A DNA stretch of 64,000 nt from Oceanobacter kriegii DSM 6294 (GTDB lineage: Bacteria > Pseudomonadota > Gammaproteobacteria > Pseudomonadales > Oceanobacteraceae): the NCBI RefSeq assembly GCF_000422845.1, contig NZ_KE383935.1, positions 63,976 to 127,975 on the forward strand, written 5' to 3'. Each line of letters starts with the position of its first letter. The stretch's first letter is position 1. Both the position numbers and the translations under genes were made by a program. The notes under the pieces were generated by a model. It saw nothing but the letters and a program-made list of their open reading frames with translations. It was not told the DNA's origin and did not search any database. This document shows positions 25,089-33,349 of this stretch, in pieces.

Positions 25089-25117
25089 GACAAATATCTT
25101 CTTGCTTCGAATTCCTT

Positions 25118-25159
25118 AAAAACCTAATTAGCTTAAAAAGTTAAGTCAATTAAGTTTTT
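25118..25159. promoter_or_regulatory. Candidate TetR operator
   Basis: AAAAACCTAATT (25118-25129) and AATTAAGTTTTT (25148-25159) form an inverted repeat with one mismatch, in the A/T-rich gap between the divergent hydrolase and TetR genes. Confidence 0.5.
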
Positions 25160-25219
25160 AATTGATGAAGATATTGTCTAGAATGGACACATTCTTGAAG
25201 AGGGTTACAGGGGAAGGTC

Positions 25220-25831
25220 ATGTCGGGACTGAGAGAGCGTCAGAAGGAAGAGCGTCGAGCCAGAATTTGCGATGTCGCCGTCGCGCTGTTCAACCAGCAA
25301 GGGTTTCACGGGACTCGTCTGGAAGACATTGCAGCTGCGGCCAGTCTGTCGGTTCCTACCGTGTGCAAGTACTTTCCCAGTAAGCAAACAATCCTGCTGG
25401 AATTGATCCGGCTTGCCGATCAGGATGCCCTCAAAGAGGCATCGTCATTGATCGATATGGACGCTGAGCTGGTGGATGTGATGTGTCAGCTGGAAGCCAT
25501 CATCATCAAGCAATCGCTCGAGGTGATGTCGCCCGCTTTGTGGCGAGAGGTGCTGCCATTACTGATCTTCTCCCCTGAAAAATCGTTGCCGGAAGCATTT
25601 CGCAATATGAATCACCGCTTGGTGAAAGGCATTCACGAGTTCCTTGCAGAGCTGCAACGCCGGGGGCGACTCCGCGCAGATGCCGAGATTGAGTTTGCCG
25701 CCTTTATGCTCAACGACTATTCCCATCTGCAATTCAGCCGACTGGTGGCCAACGACGAGTTGGATATGGATAAGCACCGGGCTGAGGTTCGCAAGATGAC
25801 CACTCTGATCCTCTATGGAATGGCGATCTAA
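25220..25831 (+). CDS. TetR-family transcriptional regulator
   Basis: A 203-residue TetR protein with an HTH at residues about 10-58 (RARICDVAVALFNQQGFHGTRLEDIAAAASLSVPTVCKYFPSKQTILLELI) and a variable helical ligand domain. ATG 25220 follows GGGGAAGG. It is divergent from the NylB-like hydrolase gene, its likely target. It might also reach the flavoprotein cluster to the right, but nothing in the sequence shows that. Confidence 0.85.
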   Translation: MSGLRERQKEERRARICDVAVALFNQQGFHGTRLEDIAAAASLSVPTVCKYFPSKQTILLELIRLADQDALKEASSLIDMDAELVDVMCQLEAIIIKQSLEVMSPALWREVLPLLIFSPEKSLPEAFRNMNHRLVKGIHEFLAELQRRGRLRADAEIEFAAFMLNDYSHLQFSRLVANDELDMDKHRAEVRKMTTLILYGMAI

Positions 25832-25977
25832 CAAGGCATCACTGAACAATTGTGGCTGGAATCATCAACGCTGGCTTCAGCGTTGATGTGTTCTTACCTG
25901 CTTGATAATCCTTCCAGCACAGCGAACCGGATGGCGATCAACGCCATCCAGTCGCAGAAGCCGACGTTAAAACCTGA

Positions 25978-27783
25978 TCAGACGATGGTTTTGCGGGTTC
26001 TCAGGTGGTTGAAGGTATCTTTGACGCAGTTCTGCTTCACCGATACCAGCCGTTCGTAGCTGCTGTCGAAGTACTGTTCGGTGGGTACTGCTGGGTCTTT
26101 GAAGCTGATAAACGCGCCTTTGGTGCCGTCAATGTCTGCCATTCGGCCCTCGTCAATCCAGTCCATGGCGCGGTTGGTGTCGACGAATACCGGGCTGTCT
26201 TGTTGGGCCAGCTTTTCAATCAGTTGGGTATTCCACCAGGTTTGATACTGGATGGTGTATTGGCAGTCCCGGTAGGGGAAGGCCACATCCAGGCTTTGCT
26301 GCTGTTCGATGTAGAAATCTCCCTGAATCGCGCCCAGTGTAACGTAGCTGTTCAAGCCATGATCGCGGCTGTCTTTGAGCACCAGCGGTGAGGTCAACGA
26401 CTGCAGGAATTGCTGGTAGCCGTTGCCTGTTTTGAGGCCGTCTGCGGTTACAAAGCGTGATGTGATTTTATGCGGTGCCGGTGCATCGTAGTCGGGTTTG
26501 AACGGTGTGCCTTGCAGCAGGGGCAGGTTATCCAGCCCTTTGTCGAGCATTCTGTCGTAGAGAGAGTCACGCCCCCAGTCACTCATCAGGCGGTGTTCGT
26601 ATTTATTGCTTTCGTGAGCGGCACCGCTGGCAGCGCCAATTTGCAGGTCGGTATCGACGTTGACGCCGGTTTTACCAAAATGCTGATCGACGAATGCTTT
26701 TAATGCGTCTTCGCTGCCTTCCCAGTAGCCGTACATCAAGCAGGTATGTTTCCAGCTGGCATAGTCATCGCCGCAACCTGTGTTGTTGATGGCGTTGATT
26801 TGCAGGTTGGTTCCCAGCAGGCCCGGTGTGGCGTTGCTGTTGATGACGTCTTCCCAGGTTTGCAGTACTTCAAGAGTGGTGCAATCGGCAGATGGAGTTG
26901 TGCTGTCTGGTTCGTTGTTCCAGTAAATCTGGAAGCGGTGAATAGTGGCGGGCAGCGGGAAAGTTTTGACAAAGATACGGGTCAGAATGCCGTAACTCAT
27001 ACCGCCGCCGCCACGCAATGCCCACAGTAAGTCGCTGTTTTCTGTGGCGTCCAATGGTGTGCCTTTTTCTCCCAGAAGGATCGGCTGCCCCTGGTTGTCG
27101 AAATGCTCAATGACCTCGCCGCCTTTCTCATGAACCATCACCACCGAGCCGTCGCCGCGCACCAGTATGGCACCCATCAGATGCTCGCAGCACATGCCGT
27201 ATTTGCGCGTCCAGGGACCCCAACCACCGCCTTGAATAAAACCGGTCAGTCCTACGGTTGCACAGGTTCCGTGGGCGATCATGCGATCGACTTTGGCCAG
27301 CTCAGGGGTCAGTTGGTAGAAGCGGTAGCCCGCGCCGATTTGGGCTTCCTCGCCTTCCATTGTGAAATCCCGGATACCGGTGACATCAATCAGGATGACA
27401 TTGTCGCCGCTGCTTTCACCGGCATGGTCGTGGCCCCCGGCCCGCAAACGAATGGGCAGGTTGAGCTGGCTGGCCAACTGATAGGCCTGTTGCACTTCGC
27501 GGGTGGTCTCGCACATGACGATGGCAAAGGGTTGATACTGATAGCGGGTATTGAACACCAGACACTCGGCTTGATAGGCGCTAAGGCCCGGAATCAGTCC
27601 GGCTTTGGGATCGCCTTGCATCAGCAGTCGGGCCGGCGGAAAGCCCGCTTCGATCATTTGATCCCGGAAGCGACGGGATTCATGGATGTTCAGGGCATAG
27701 GTTTCCAATACACCGAGGCGCTGTAATTCCGGGGTGTAGTTGGTGAGTGCTTGAGACAGGGCGGTCAGTTTTTCGGAAGGCAT
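25978..27783 (-). CDS. BBE-type FAD-linked oxidase, probably with bicovalent flavin
   Basis: A 601-residue flavoprotein of the berberine-bridge-enzyme group: an FAD_binding_4 domain (residues about 80-270) and a C-terminal BBE domain. The His of RAGGHDHAGES matches the 8-alpha-histidyl FAD ligand and the Cys of HGTCATVG matches the 6-S-cysteinyl ligand; GFIQGGGWGPWTRKYG is the adjacent loop. The long middle region exceeds the usual bacterial length. No signal peptide is seen from ATG 27783; a longer frame to 27903 looks unlikely. Substrates of the family are alcohols, sugars and alkaloids. It is divergent from the amine oxidase gene across 193 bp. Confidence 0.82.
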   Translation of the reverse strand: MPSEKLTALSQALTNYTPELQRLGVLETYALNIHESRRFRDQMIEAGFPPARLLMQGDPKAGLIPGLSAYQAECLVFNTRYQYQPFAIVMCETTREVQQAYQLASQLNLPIRLRAGGHDHAGESSGDNVILIDVTGIRDFTMEGEEAQIGAGYRFYQLTPELAKVDRMIAHGTCATVGLTGFIQGGGWGPWTRKYGMCCEHLMGAILVRGDGSVVMVHEKGGEVIEHFDNQGQPILLGEKGTPLDATENSDLLWALRGGGGMSYGILTRIFVKTFPLPATIHRFQIYWNNEPDSTTPSADCTTLEVLQTWEDVINSNATPGLLGTNLQINAINNTGCGDDYASWKHTCLMYGYWEGSEDALKAFVDQHFGKTGVNVDTDLQIGAASGAAHESNKYEHRLMSDWGRDSLYDRMLDKGLDNLPLLQGTPFKPDYDAPAPHKITSRFVTADGLKTGNGYQQFLQSLTSPLVLKDSRDHGLNSYVTLGAIQGDFYIEQQQSLDVAFPYRDCQYTIQYQTWWNTQLIEKLAQQDSPVFVDTNRAMDWIDEGRMADIDGTKGAFISFKDPAVPTEQYFDSSYERLVSVKQNCVKDTFNHLRTRKTIV

Positions 27784-27976
27784 ACAAAAATCCGTTTGTT
27801 GGAGTGTGCCGCTATTGATAACGAATTTTGTGACCGCCCGCAGTATCAGTTGCCCCGAAGCGCGCGGCTGCAGATTTGCAATAACGGCTGCTATTGATAC
27901 CAAGCTGATACCGAGTCCGATGCTGGTGGTTGCTACAGTTTTTTCCGGTAGACCCCCTGATTACTGGAGAAAACGG

Positions 27977-29788
27977 ATGGACTCAAACAATCAATCACCG
28001 CAGGTGCTGGATCAGGCAATCATTGGTGGCGGTGTGTCGGGCGTATACAGCGCCTGGCGGTTGCAGCAGCAAAGTGGCGGTGAACAGAGCATTGCCTTGT
28101 TCGAATACAGCAACCGTATTGGTGGGCGGCTGTACAGTCGCAAAATTCCTGGGCTGGACAATGTGGTGGCCGAGTTGGGTGGCATGCGCTGGATTGCCGA
28201 AGACCACCCAATGGTGAATAGCCTGGTCCATGAACTGAAGCTGGCAATCAAAGAGTTTCCAATGGGGTCGTCATTGCCATTGGACCCGAAGGTGAAGGAC
28301 TCGCCCAAAGCCGGTACTGAAAACAATCTCTTTTACCTGCGCGGCCAGTATTTCCGTTACCGCGACTTTGCCGAATGCCCGGATCGGATTCCCTACAACC
28401 TCGGTTGGTCGGAACGGGGCTATGGCCCGGAAGACATGCAAGTGAAGGTGATGAACCTGATTTGCCCGGGTTTTGCCGATATGAGCCTGGCAGAACAAAT
28501 GGCCGTTGAGGTGAACGGCAAGCCCATGTGGCAATACGGCTTCTGGAATTTGCTGGAGAGTGTGCTCAGCAACGAAGCCTATCAGTTTATGAAAGACGCC
28601 GGAGGCTACGAGGCCAACGTCGCCAATGCCAACGCGGTGACTCAGTTACCCGCCACCGAATACAAGGACAATACCCAATTTCTGGGGCTGAAACAGGGTT
28701 TCCAGGCGCTTCCTCTGACCTTGTGTGATTGTTTCGAGAAGCTGGGTGGTGCTGTGCATATGGATATGCGTTTGGCTGAAATCCGCATAGACCCTGCCTC
28801 CGATACCCGTTATACGCTGATTTTCCAGCCCACCAGTACCGATGACTCCGGCAAAACTACCGACACCGATGACGCTTGTGTTGAAGTGCAGGCAAAGAAA
28901 GTCATTCTGGCCATGCCTCGTCGTTCGCTGGAGTTGATCAAATCGGATTACTTCGAGGACGAATGGCTGCAAAGCAACATCCCATCGGTGCTGATCCAGA
29001 AAGCCTTCAAAATGTTCATGGCCTATGAATCGCCTTGGTGGCGTAGCCTCGGGCTGGTATACGGTCGATCGGTGACTGACTTGCCGATTCGTCAGACCTA
29101 TTACATGGGCACCGAATGCGACGCCAGCGACGTGTCGGTCAGCACCAACTCCTTGCTGATGGCTTCCTATAACGACATTGGCACCGTGCCTTACTGGAAA
29201 GGTCTTGAAGCTGGTGAGCCCTTCGAGGGCTATACCCCAGCCGGTATGACTCTGGCCGCCGGTGAACGCATTGTGCCCAACCACGAATTCCAGATTTCCG
29301 ACGCCATGGTGCAAGCGGCGCAGCGCCAGCTTGAAGCGGTGCACAATCAGAAGCAGCTGCCGCAGCCGTATTCCGCCGTTTATCAGGAGTGGGGCCATGA
29401 GCCTTATGGTGGTGGCTGGCACGAGTGGAAGGCCGGCTTTGAACTCGACAAGGTGATGCAAAAGATGCGTCACCCGGTTGAGGGTGAAGACATCTACATC
29501 GTGGGTGAAGCCTATTCCTACGATCAGGGCTGGGTTGAAGGCGCGCTGGTGGTGGCGGAATCCATGCTGGAGGAGTTCTACTGTTTGGATGCGCCGTCCT
29601 GGCTCAAGGTCAGCGATGCGTCCCATGCCTTCCTGCCATCGCTGTGCAATTGGGTGCCTCAGTTGCTGACAGAGCCGTACCCCGTTCCTGAGAATGACTC
29701 CGCCACCGATGCCAACGCGGCCATTCGGGCAACCCTGAATGAAGTGACTACCTTTGCGTACGAGGGGATCAATCATGCCCAACAGTAA
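27977..29788 (+). CDS. Flavin amine oxidase, L-amino-acid-oxidase-like
   Basis: A 603-residue FAD amine oxidase. The dinucleotide-binding motif is IIGGGVSG (residues 15-22), followed by RIGGRLYS and a substrate-domain LGGMRW; the C-terminal FAD motif is IYIVGEAYSYDQGWVEGALVVAESM. These features fit bacterial L-amino-acid oxidases/monooxygenases better than polyamine oxidases. No signal peptide is seen. GGAGAA precedes ATG 27977. The next gene, a 2-oxo-acid-decarboxylase-like enzyme, overlaps its end by 14 bp, so oxidative deamination followed by decarboxylation of the oxo acid is a natural reading. Substrate side chain unknown. Confidence 0.82.
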   Translation: MDSNNQSPQVLDQAIIGGGVSGVYSAWRLQQQSGGEQSIALFEYSNRIGGRLYSRKIPGLDNVVAELGGMRWIAEDHPMVNSLVHELKLAIKEFPMGSSLPLDPKVKDSPKAGTENNLFYLRGQYFRYRDFAECPDRIPYNLGWSERGYGPEDMQVKVMNLICPGFADMSLAEQMAVEVNGKPMWQYGFWNLLESVLSNEAYQFMKDAGGYEANVANANAVTQLPATEYKDNTQFLGLKQGFQALPLTLCDCFEKLGGAVHMDMRLAEIRIDPASDTRYTLIFQPTSTDDSGKTTDTDDACVEVQAKKVILAMPRRSLELIKSDYFEDEWLQSNIPSVLIQKAFKMFMAYESPWWRSLGLVYGRSVTDLPIRQTYYMGTECDASDVSVSTNSLLMASYNDIGTVPYWKGLEAGEPFEGYTPAGMTLAAGERIVPNHEFQISDAMVQAAQRQLEAVHNQKQLPQPYSAVYQEWGHEPYGGGWHEWKAGFELDKVMQKMRHPVEGEDIYIVGEAYSYDQGWVEGALVVAESMLEEFYCLDAPSWLKVSDASHAFLPSLCNWVPQLLTEPYPVPENDSATDANAAIRATLNEVTTFAYEGINHAQQ

Positions 29789-31556
29789 CTCATTCACCGT
29801 TGCGGATTATCTGCTCGTCCGTATGCAGCAGCAGGGACTGGCAAAGGTCTTTCAGGTACCGGGCGACTACGTCACCGGTTTTATGACGGCGCTGGACAAC
29901 TTCGATGGCATTGACGCGGTGGGTACCGTCAATGAACTGGAAGCCGGTTACGCCGCTGACGGCTACGCCCGCTATCGTGGTTTGGGGGCGGTGTCCGTTC
30001 AGTATGGTGTCGGTACCTTCAGTGTGCTTAACGCCATTGCCGGGTCCTACGTTGAACGTAATCCGGTGGTGGTGATCTCTGCCAGCCCATCCGCCTCTGA
30101 CCGCGAAATCATCGCCAAAACCGGTGCGCTGTTTCACCACTCAACGGGCAATCTGGACGCCGACCGAACCGTCTTTGAAGCGGTAACCGTATGCTCGGAA
30201 GTGCTCGCCAGTGCCACCGACGCCCCGGCGCAAATCGACCGCGCGCTGACTCTGGCGTTACAGCACAAGCGGCCCATTTATCTGGAAGCCTGGAGCAATG
30301 TCTGGGCTGAGCCGTGCGCGGAGCCTGTTGGCTTGCTGGATACGGCGCTGCGGGATACGAGCGAAACCGATCTGGCTGAGTTTGTGAATCCTGCATTTAG
30401 CAGACTGAGCTCGGCACACCAGCCTCTGGTGATTTTGGGTATTGAGGTTGCCCGCTATGGTCTTGAGGACGATGTGATTGCCCTGCTCATCGCCTCTGGC
30501 ATTCCGTACACAACCACGTCATTGGCCAAGACTGTACTGGACGAGAACGCAACTGACGTTGGGTTTATTGGCACCTATGCGGGCGCGGCATCACTGCAGG
30601 AAACCGCAGACTATGTTGCCCAATGCGATGCGATTCTGTGCCTGGGGGCGATTTTCACCGATGACTACCTGGACCTGTTGAACAACCAATACGACGACAT
30701 GATCGCGGTAGCGGACAGCGGCACTCGTATTGGCAACACGCCGATGAAACCGGTCTCGCTGCAAAGTGCGATTGCAGGTCTGCTGGCACAGTTTGAAAAC
30801 AGCCCCCAATTTCCCATTGATCCCGGCAGTTTACCCGCCACCGATAGTTACCGGGAAGAACAGCCGCCAGCCGATGCGGTGTCGTACGAGAGCTTCTTCA
30901 ACATCTGGAATCAGTTCGTGAATACAGCACCAGAACACACGCCTGACAGTCGTGCGCCGAAGCACGGTATCACGACCCTGTTGGGGGAAAGTTCGTCCCT
31001 GTATATGGCGATTCGTATGAACGGCATGCCGCAAGGAAGCTTTGTCAGCGATGCTGCCTGGGGATCGCTGGGCCACGAAACCGCCTGCGCCATTGGCGTT
31101 GATATGGCGGGGCTGACGGATGTAGACGGTACTTCGAAACGCTCGGTGGTGATTGCCGGTGATGGCGGTTTCATGATGATGAGTCAGGCGCTATCGACCA
31201 TTAAACGCAATCGTCTGAACAGCGTGGTGTTTGTCATGAGCAATGGCGTTTACGCCATTGAGCAGTCCTTTGTGAACATCTGCGCGTTCAGCCCTTCGGC
31301 CGACTTTGCGCCGTTTGATGAGTTGCCGAAGTGGAATTATCAACAGCTGGCAGCGACCTGGGATATCGAATATCGCGCTGTTGAGTTCAACGCGGATCTG
31401 TCGCACTCGCTGAATGCAATTCAGGCCAACCCGGACAAGCCCTATCTGATTGAAATCAAACTGGACCGCAAGGACCTGGCCCCCGCCGTCCGGGAGTTGG
31501 CGGACTCCATTAATCAGCATCCCTTTTCAGACTGTTATTGCGACATAGCCAAATAA
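29775..31556 (+). CDS. ThDP-dependent 2-oxo acid decarboxylase
   Basis: A 593-residue enzyme of the pyruvate/indolepyruvate decarboxylase group. The cofactor-activating Glu54 lies in VNELEAGYAADGYAR. The twin histidines H121-H122 in ALFHHSTGN are the mark of decarboxylases as opposed to acetolactate synthases. The ThDP/Mg motif runs from GDGGFMM to MSNG (a variant of the usual NN). It starts inside the amine oxidase gene, with GAGGGG as ribosome-binding site. The expected product is an aldehyde one carbon shorter than the oxo acid. Phenyl-, indole- or branched-chain oxo acids are all possible. Confidence 0.85.
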   Translation: MPNSNSFTVADYLLVRMQQQGLAKVFQVPGDYVTGFMTALDNFDGIDAVGTVNELEAGYAADGYARYRGLGAVSVQYGVGTFSVLNAIAGSYVERNPVVVISASPSASDREIIAKTGALFHHSTGNLDADRTVFEAVTVCSEVLASATDAPAQIDRALTLALQHKRPIYLEAWSNVWAEPCAEPVGLLDTALRDTSETDLAEFVNPAFSRLSSAHQPLVILGIEVARYGLEDDVIALLIASGIPYTTTSLAKTVLDENATDVGFIGTYAGAASLQETADYVAQCDAILCLGAIFTDDYLDLLNNQYDDMIAVADSGTRIGNTPMKPVSLQSAIAGLLAQFENSPQFPIDPGSLPATDSYREEQPPADAVSYESFFNIWNQFVNTAPEHTPDSRAPKHGITTLLGESSSLYMAIRMNGMPQGSFVSDAAWGSLGHETACAIGVDMAGLTDVDGTSKRSVVIAGDGGFMMMSQALSTIKRNRLNSVVFVMSNGVYAIEQSFVNICAFSPSADFAPFDELPKWNYQQLAATWDIEYRAVEFNADLSHSLNAIQANPDKPYLIEIKLDRKDLAPAVRELADSINQHPFSDCYCDIAK

Positions 31557-31653
31557 GGAGGTTGGCCCGGAAGTCCCTGATTTCCCGGTGGCTGAACGCC
31601 ATCGAGTGATTGCTCCGAATTAAAAAAATATCCAATCAGCAGGAATGAATATC

Positions 31654-33207
31654 ATGAAATCAAGCAACGTATGGATGGTGTCTTCATTGATCATGATTGC
31701 ACCGTATGTATCAAGTGATGAGCAAGGTCCAAACCGTATTGAATCGGCTATGTTCTTTCATAGCCAGATTAAAGATGCCGGTTATGGCGCGTGTGAGATG
31801 ACTTACTCGGATGGCCAGCTGACGTTTCCCAAAGCAACGTCAGCCCCCGCCATTTCTTGCCCTGATGCCTGGGCCTGGAAAGGCTTTATTGAAGCTGTGA
31901 AAGGTGAATTCTGGGTCAACTGGGCCACAGACGAAACCATTTGGCCAACTGATCCTGTCTCGCTGACGAACTGTAAAACGGTGGGGTGGGGCGGAACTAG
32001 TGGTGGAAAACCAACAGGCGTGGGTGACTTCATCGAGCAGGCCAGCGAATGCCCATACTATCCGGCCGATTTTTATCGGGGCACGTCGGAGCGACCGATT
32101 GCCAATTACAAACTGGATGAAACCGCAGGTCATCCCAATGGCCCGCTGTCGAGCGTGGATGCCGGTCGGGTTATCCGTCAGCAAGAGTCGGAAATTGTGT
32201 ATCGGAACAAGCCCATGTTCGATTACATAAAAGACAACGGCCTGTATTACACCGAAGGCCTGGCGAACGCGTTCAGCAAAGCATCTGGTGAATCGGATTC
32301 TTCGCCAACTCGCAGGCGTTGGGGCAATAGCGTGCAGTTTCCGGTGGATTCGGTGATGTTCAAGGTCGACTGGATTCCACTGCCGGTGATGCAGCAGCAG
32401 GGGCTGATTCCGGAAGGCAGCTGGAAAAAGGGGCGGCCTATTCCGCAGCCCAAACAGAACCCTTACATCACTACGCTGATGCCGTATCAAAAGAATGGCG
32501 ACGCGGGTGGTCCGTTAACACCTTACTACCTGGTTTCTGTGACGGCTTCTTCCAAAGCCATTCCGACCTGGCACTGGTATGCGTTTGAGCACGTTAACAA
32601 CAAGGGGCGCTGTGACTTTATTGGCTGTAACGATTCCTTTGGCTATTTGAATGCCAACAGTGGGTCTGATCCGGCGAACTTCATCAGTCCGCACACCATG
32701 CCCGATGGCCTGGGGGATGTGATCTTCGATCTTGGTAAGGCCTACATGGCTGAGCCGCTGGGTGGTGATCTGGTTGCACTGCTTGCAACCGTGGGTATTG
32801 GCCATGGCGAAGCCGCCTTTGGCAACAAGCCTGCACCACAGCAATCCGCCTGGCTGAACTACCGCTTGAAGGGCTCCCAGACCACGTTCACCACCAACTA
32901 TGGCATACCAACGGTGGTGGGGCAGTCGGTGACGGAAGGTGGCTTCGTCAATACGTCCTCGTGCATGACCTGTCATGTTCAGGCATCGGTACAGGCATCC
33001 GGAGAGCCTGCCAATCCGGGTGTTGGTCAGTCCTGGTTCCTGAGCGAAATCGGTTACAACAATGTATTCAACGGCAGCCCGGACCCGTCCTGGTTCTTTG
33101 AAGCCGGCACCAATGACTTCAGCGCGGTGCAAACCGACTTCGTATGGGGAATCCTCAATGCCAACTCCTGCCGCAAGTCACACCCGGGTTCGACGCTCTG
33201 TGACTGA
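31654..33207 (+). CDS. Exported protein with one c-type haem motif, function unknown
   Basis: A protein of about 517 residues, not recognised as a named family. Residues 1-20 form a signal peptide (VWMVSSLIMIAPYVSS). A single CxxCH motif, CMTCH, lies near residue 435 in SSCMTCHVQASV, and further cysteines are spread through the protein, including GRCDFIGC and the last residues SCRKSHPGSTLCD. It is rich in Trp, Tyr and Gly. ATG 31654 has AGGA at proper distance; ATG 31645 would be too close. It follows the decarboxylase gene by 97 bp on the same strand, so it may be the periplasmic electron acceptor of this cluster. Confidence 0.7.
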   Translation: MKSSNVWMVSSLIMIAPYVSSDEQGPNRIESAMFFHSQIKDAGYGACEMTYSDGQLTFPKATSAPAISCPDAWAWKGFIEAVKGEFWVNWATDETIWPTDPVSLTNCKTVGWGGTSGGKPTGVGDFIEQASECPYYPADFYRGTSERPIANYKLDETAGHPNGPLSSVDAGRVIRQQESEIVYRNKPMFDYIKDNGLYYTEGLANAFSKASGESDSSPTRRRWGNSVQFPVDSVMFKVDWIPLPVMQQQGLIPEGSWKKGRPIPQPKQNPYITTLMPYQKNGDAGGPLTPYYLVSVTASSKAIPTWHWYAFEHVNNKGRCDFIGCNDSFGYLNANSGSDPANFISPHTMPDGLGDVIFDLGKAYMAEPLGGDLVALLATVGIGHGEAAFGNKPAPQQSAWLNYRLKGSQTTFTTNYGIPTVVGQSVTEGGFVNTSSCMTCHVQASVQASGEPANPGVGQSWFLSEIGYNNVFNGSPDPSWFFEAGTNDFSAVQTDFVWGILNANSCRKSHPGSTLCD

Positions 33208-33233
33208 TCGACAGGACGTTTGAGCCAGCCAAC

Positions 33234-33265
33234 AAGGAGCCACGCTTGTATGTGGTTCCTTTCTA
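33234..33265 (+). terminator. Weak intrinsic terminator
   Basis: AAGGAGCCAC (33234-33243) pairs with GTGGTTCCTT (33252-33261) with one G-T pair, followed by a short T-rich stretch. A 14-bp unit CCTTAATTAYTGTT is then repeated twice at 33283-33310. Confidence 0.5.
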
Positions 33266-33349
33266 TCGCTCCTTTTATCACTCCTTAATTACTGTTCCTT
33301 AATTATTGTTCCTGTTAGGGCAGCCTGTTTTCAGCGGAGTGGCGTGTGC

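Noticed and set aside
28646-29797. 383-codon minus-strand frame
   Set aside because: Antisense to the amine oxidase gene, whose FAD motifs are intact; His/Gln-rich composition typical of shadows.
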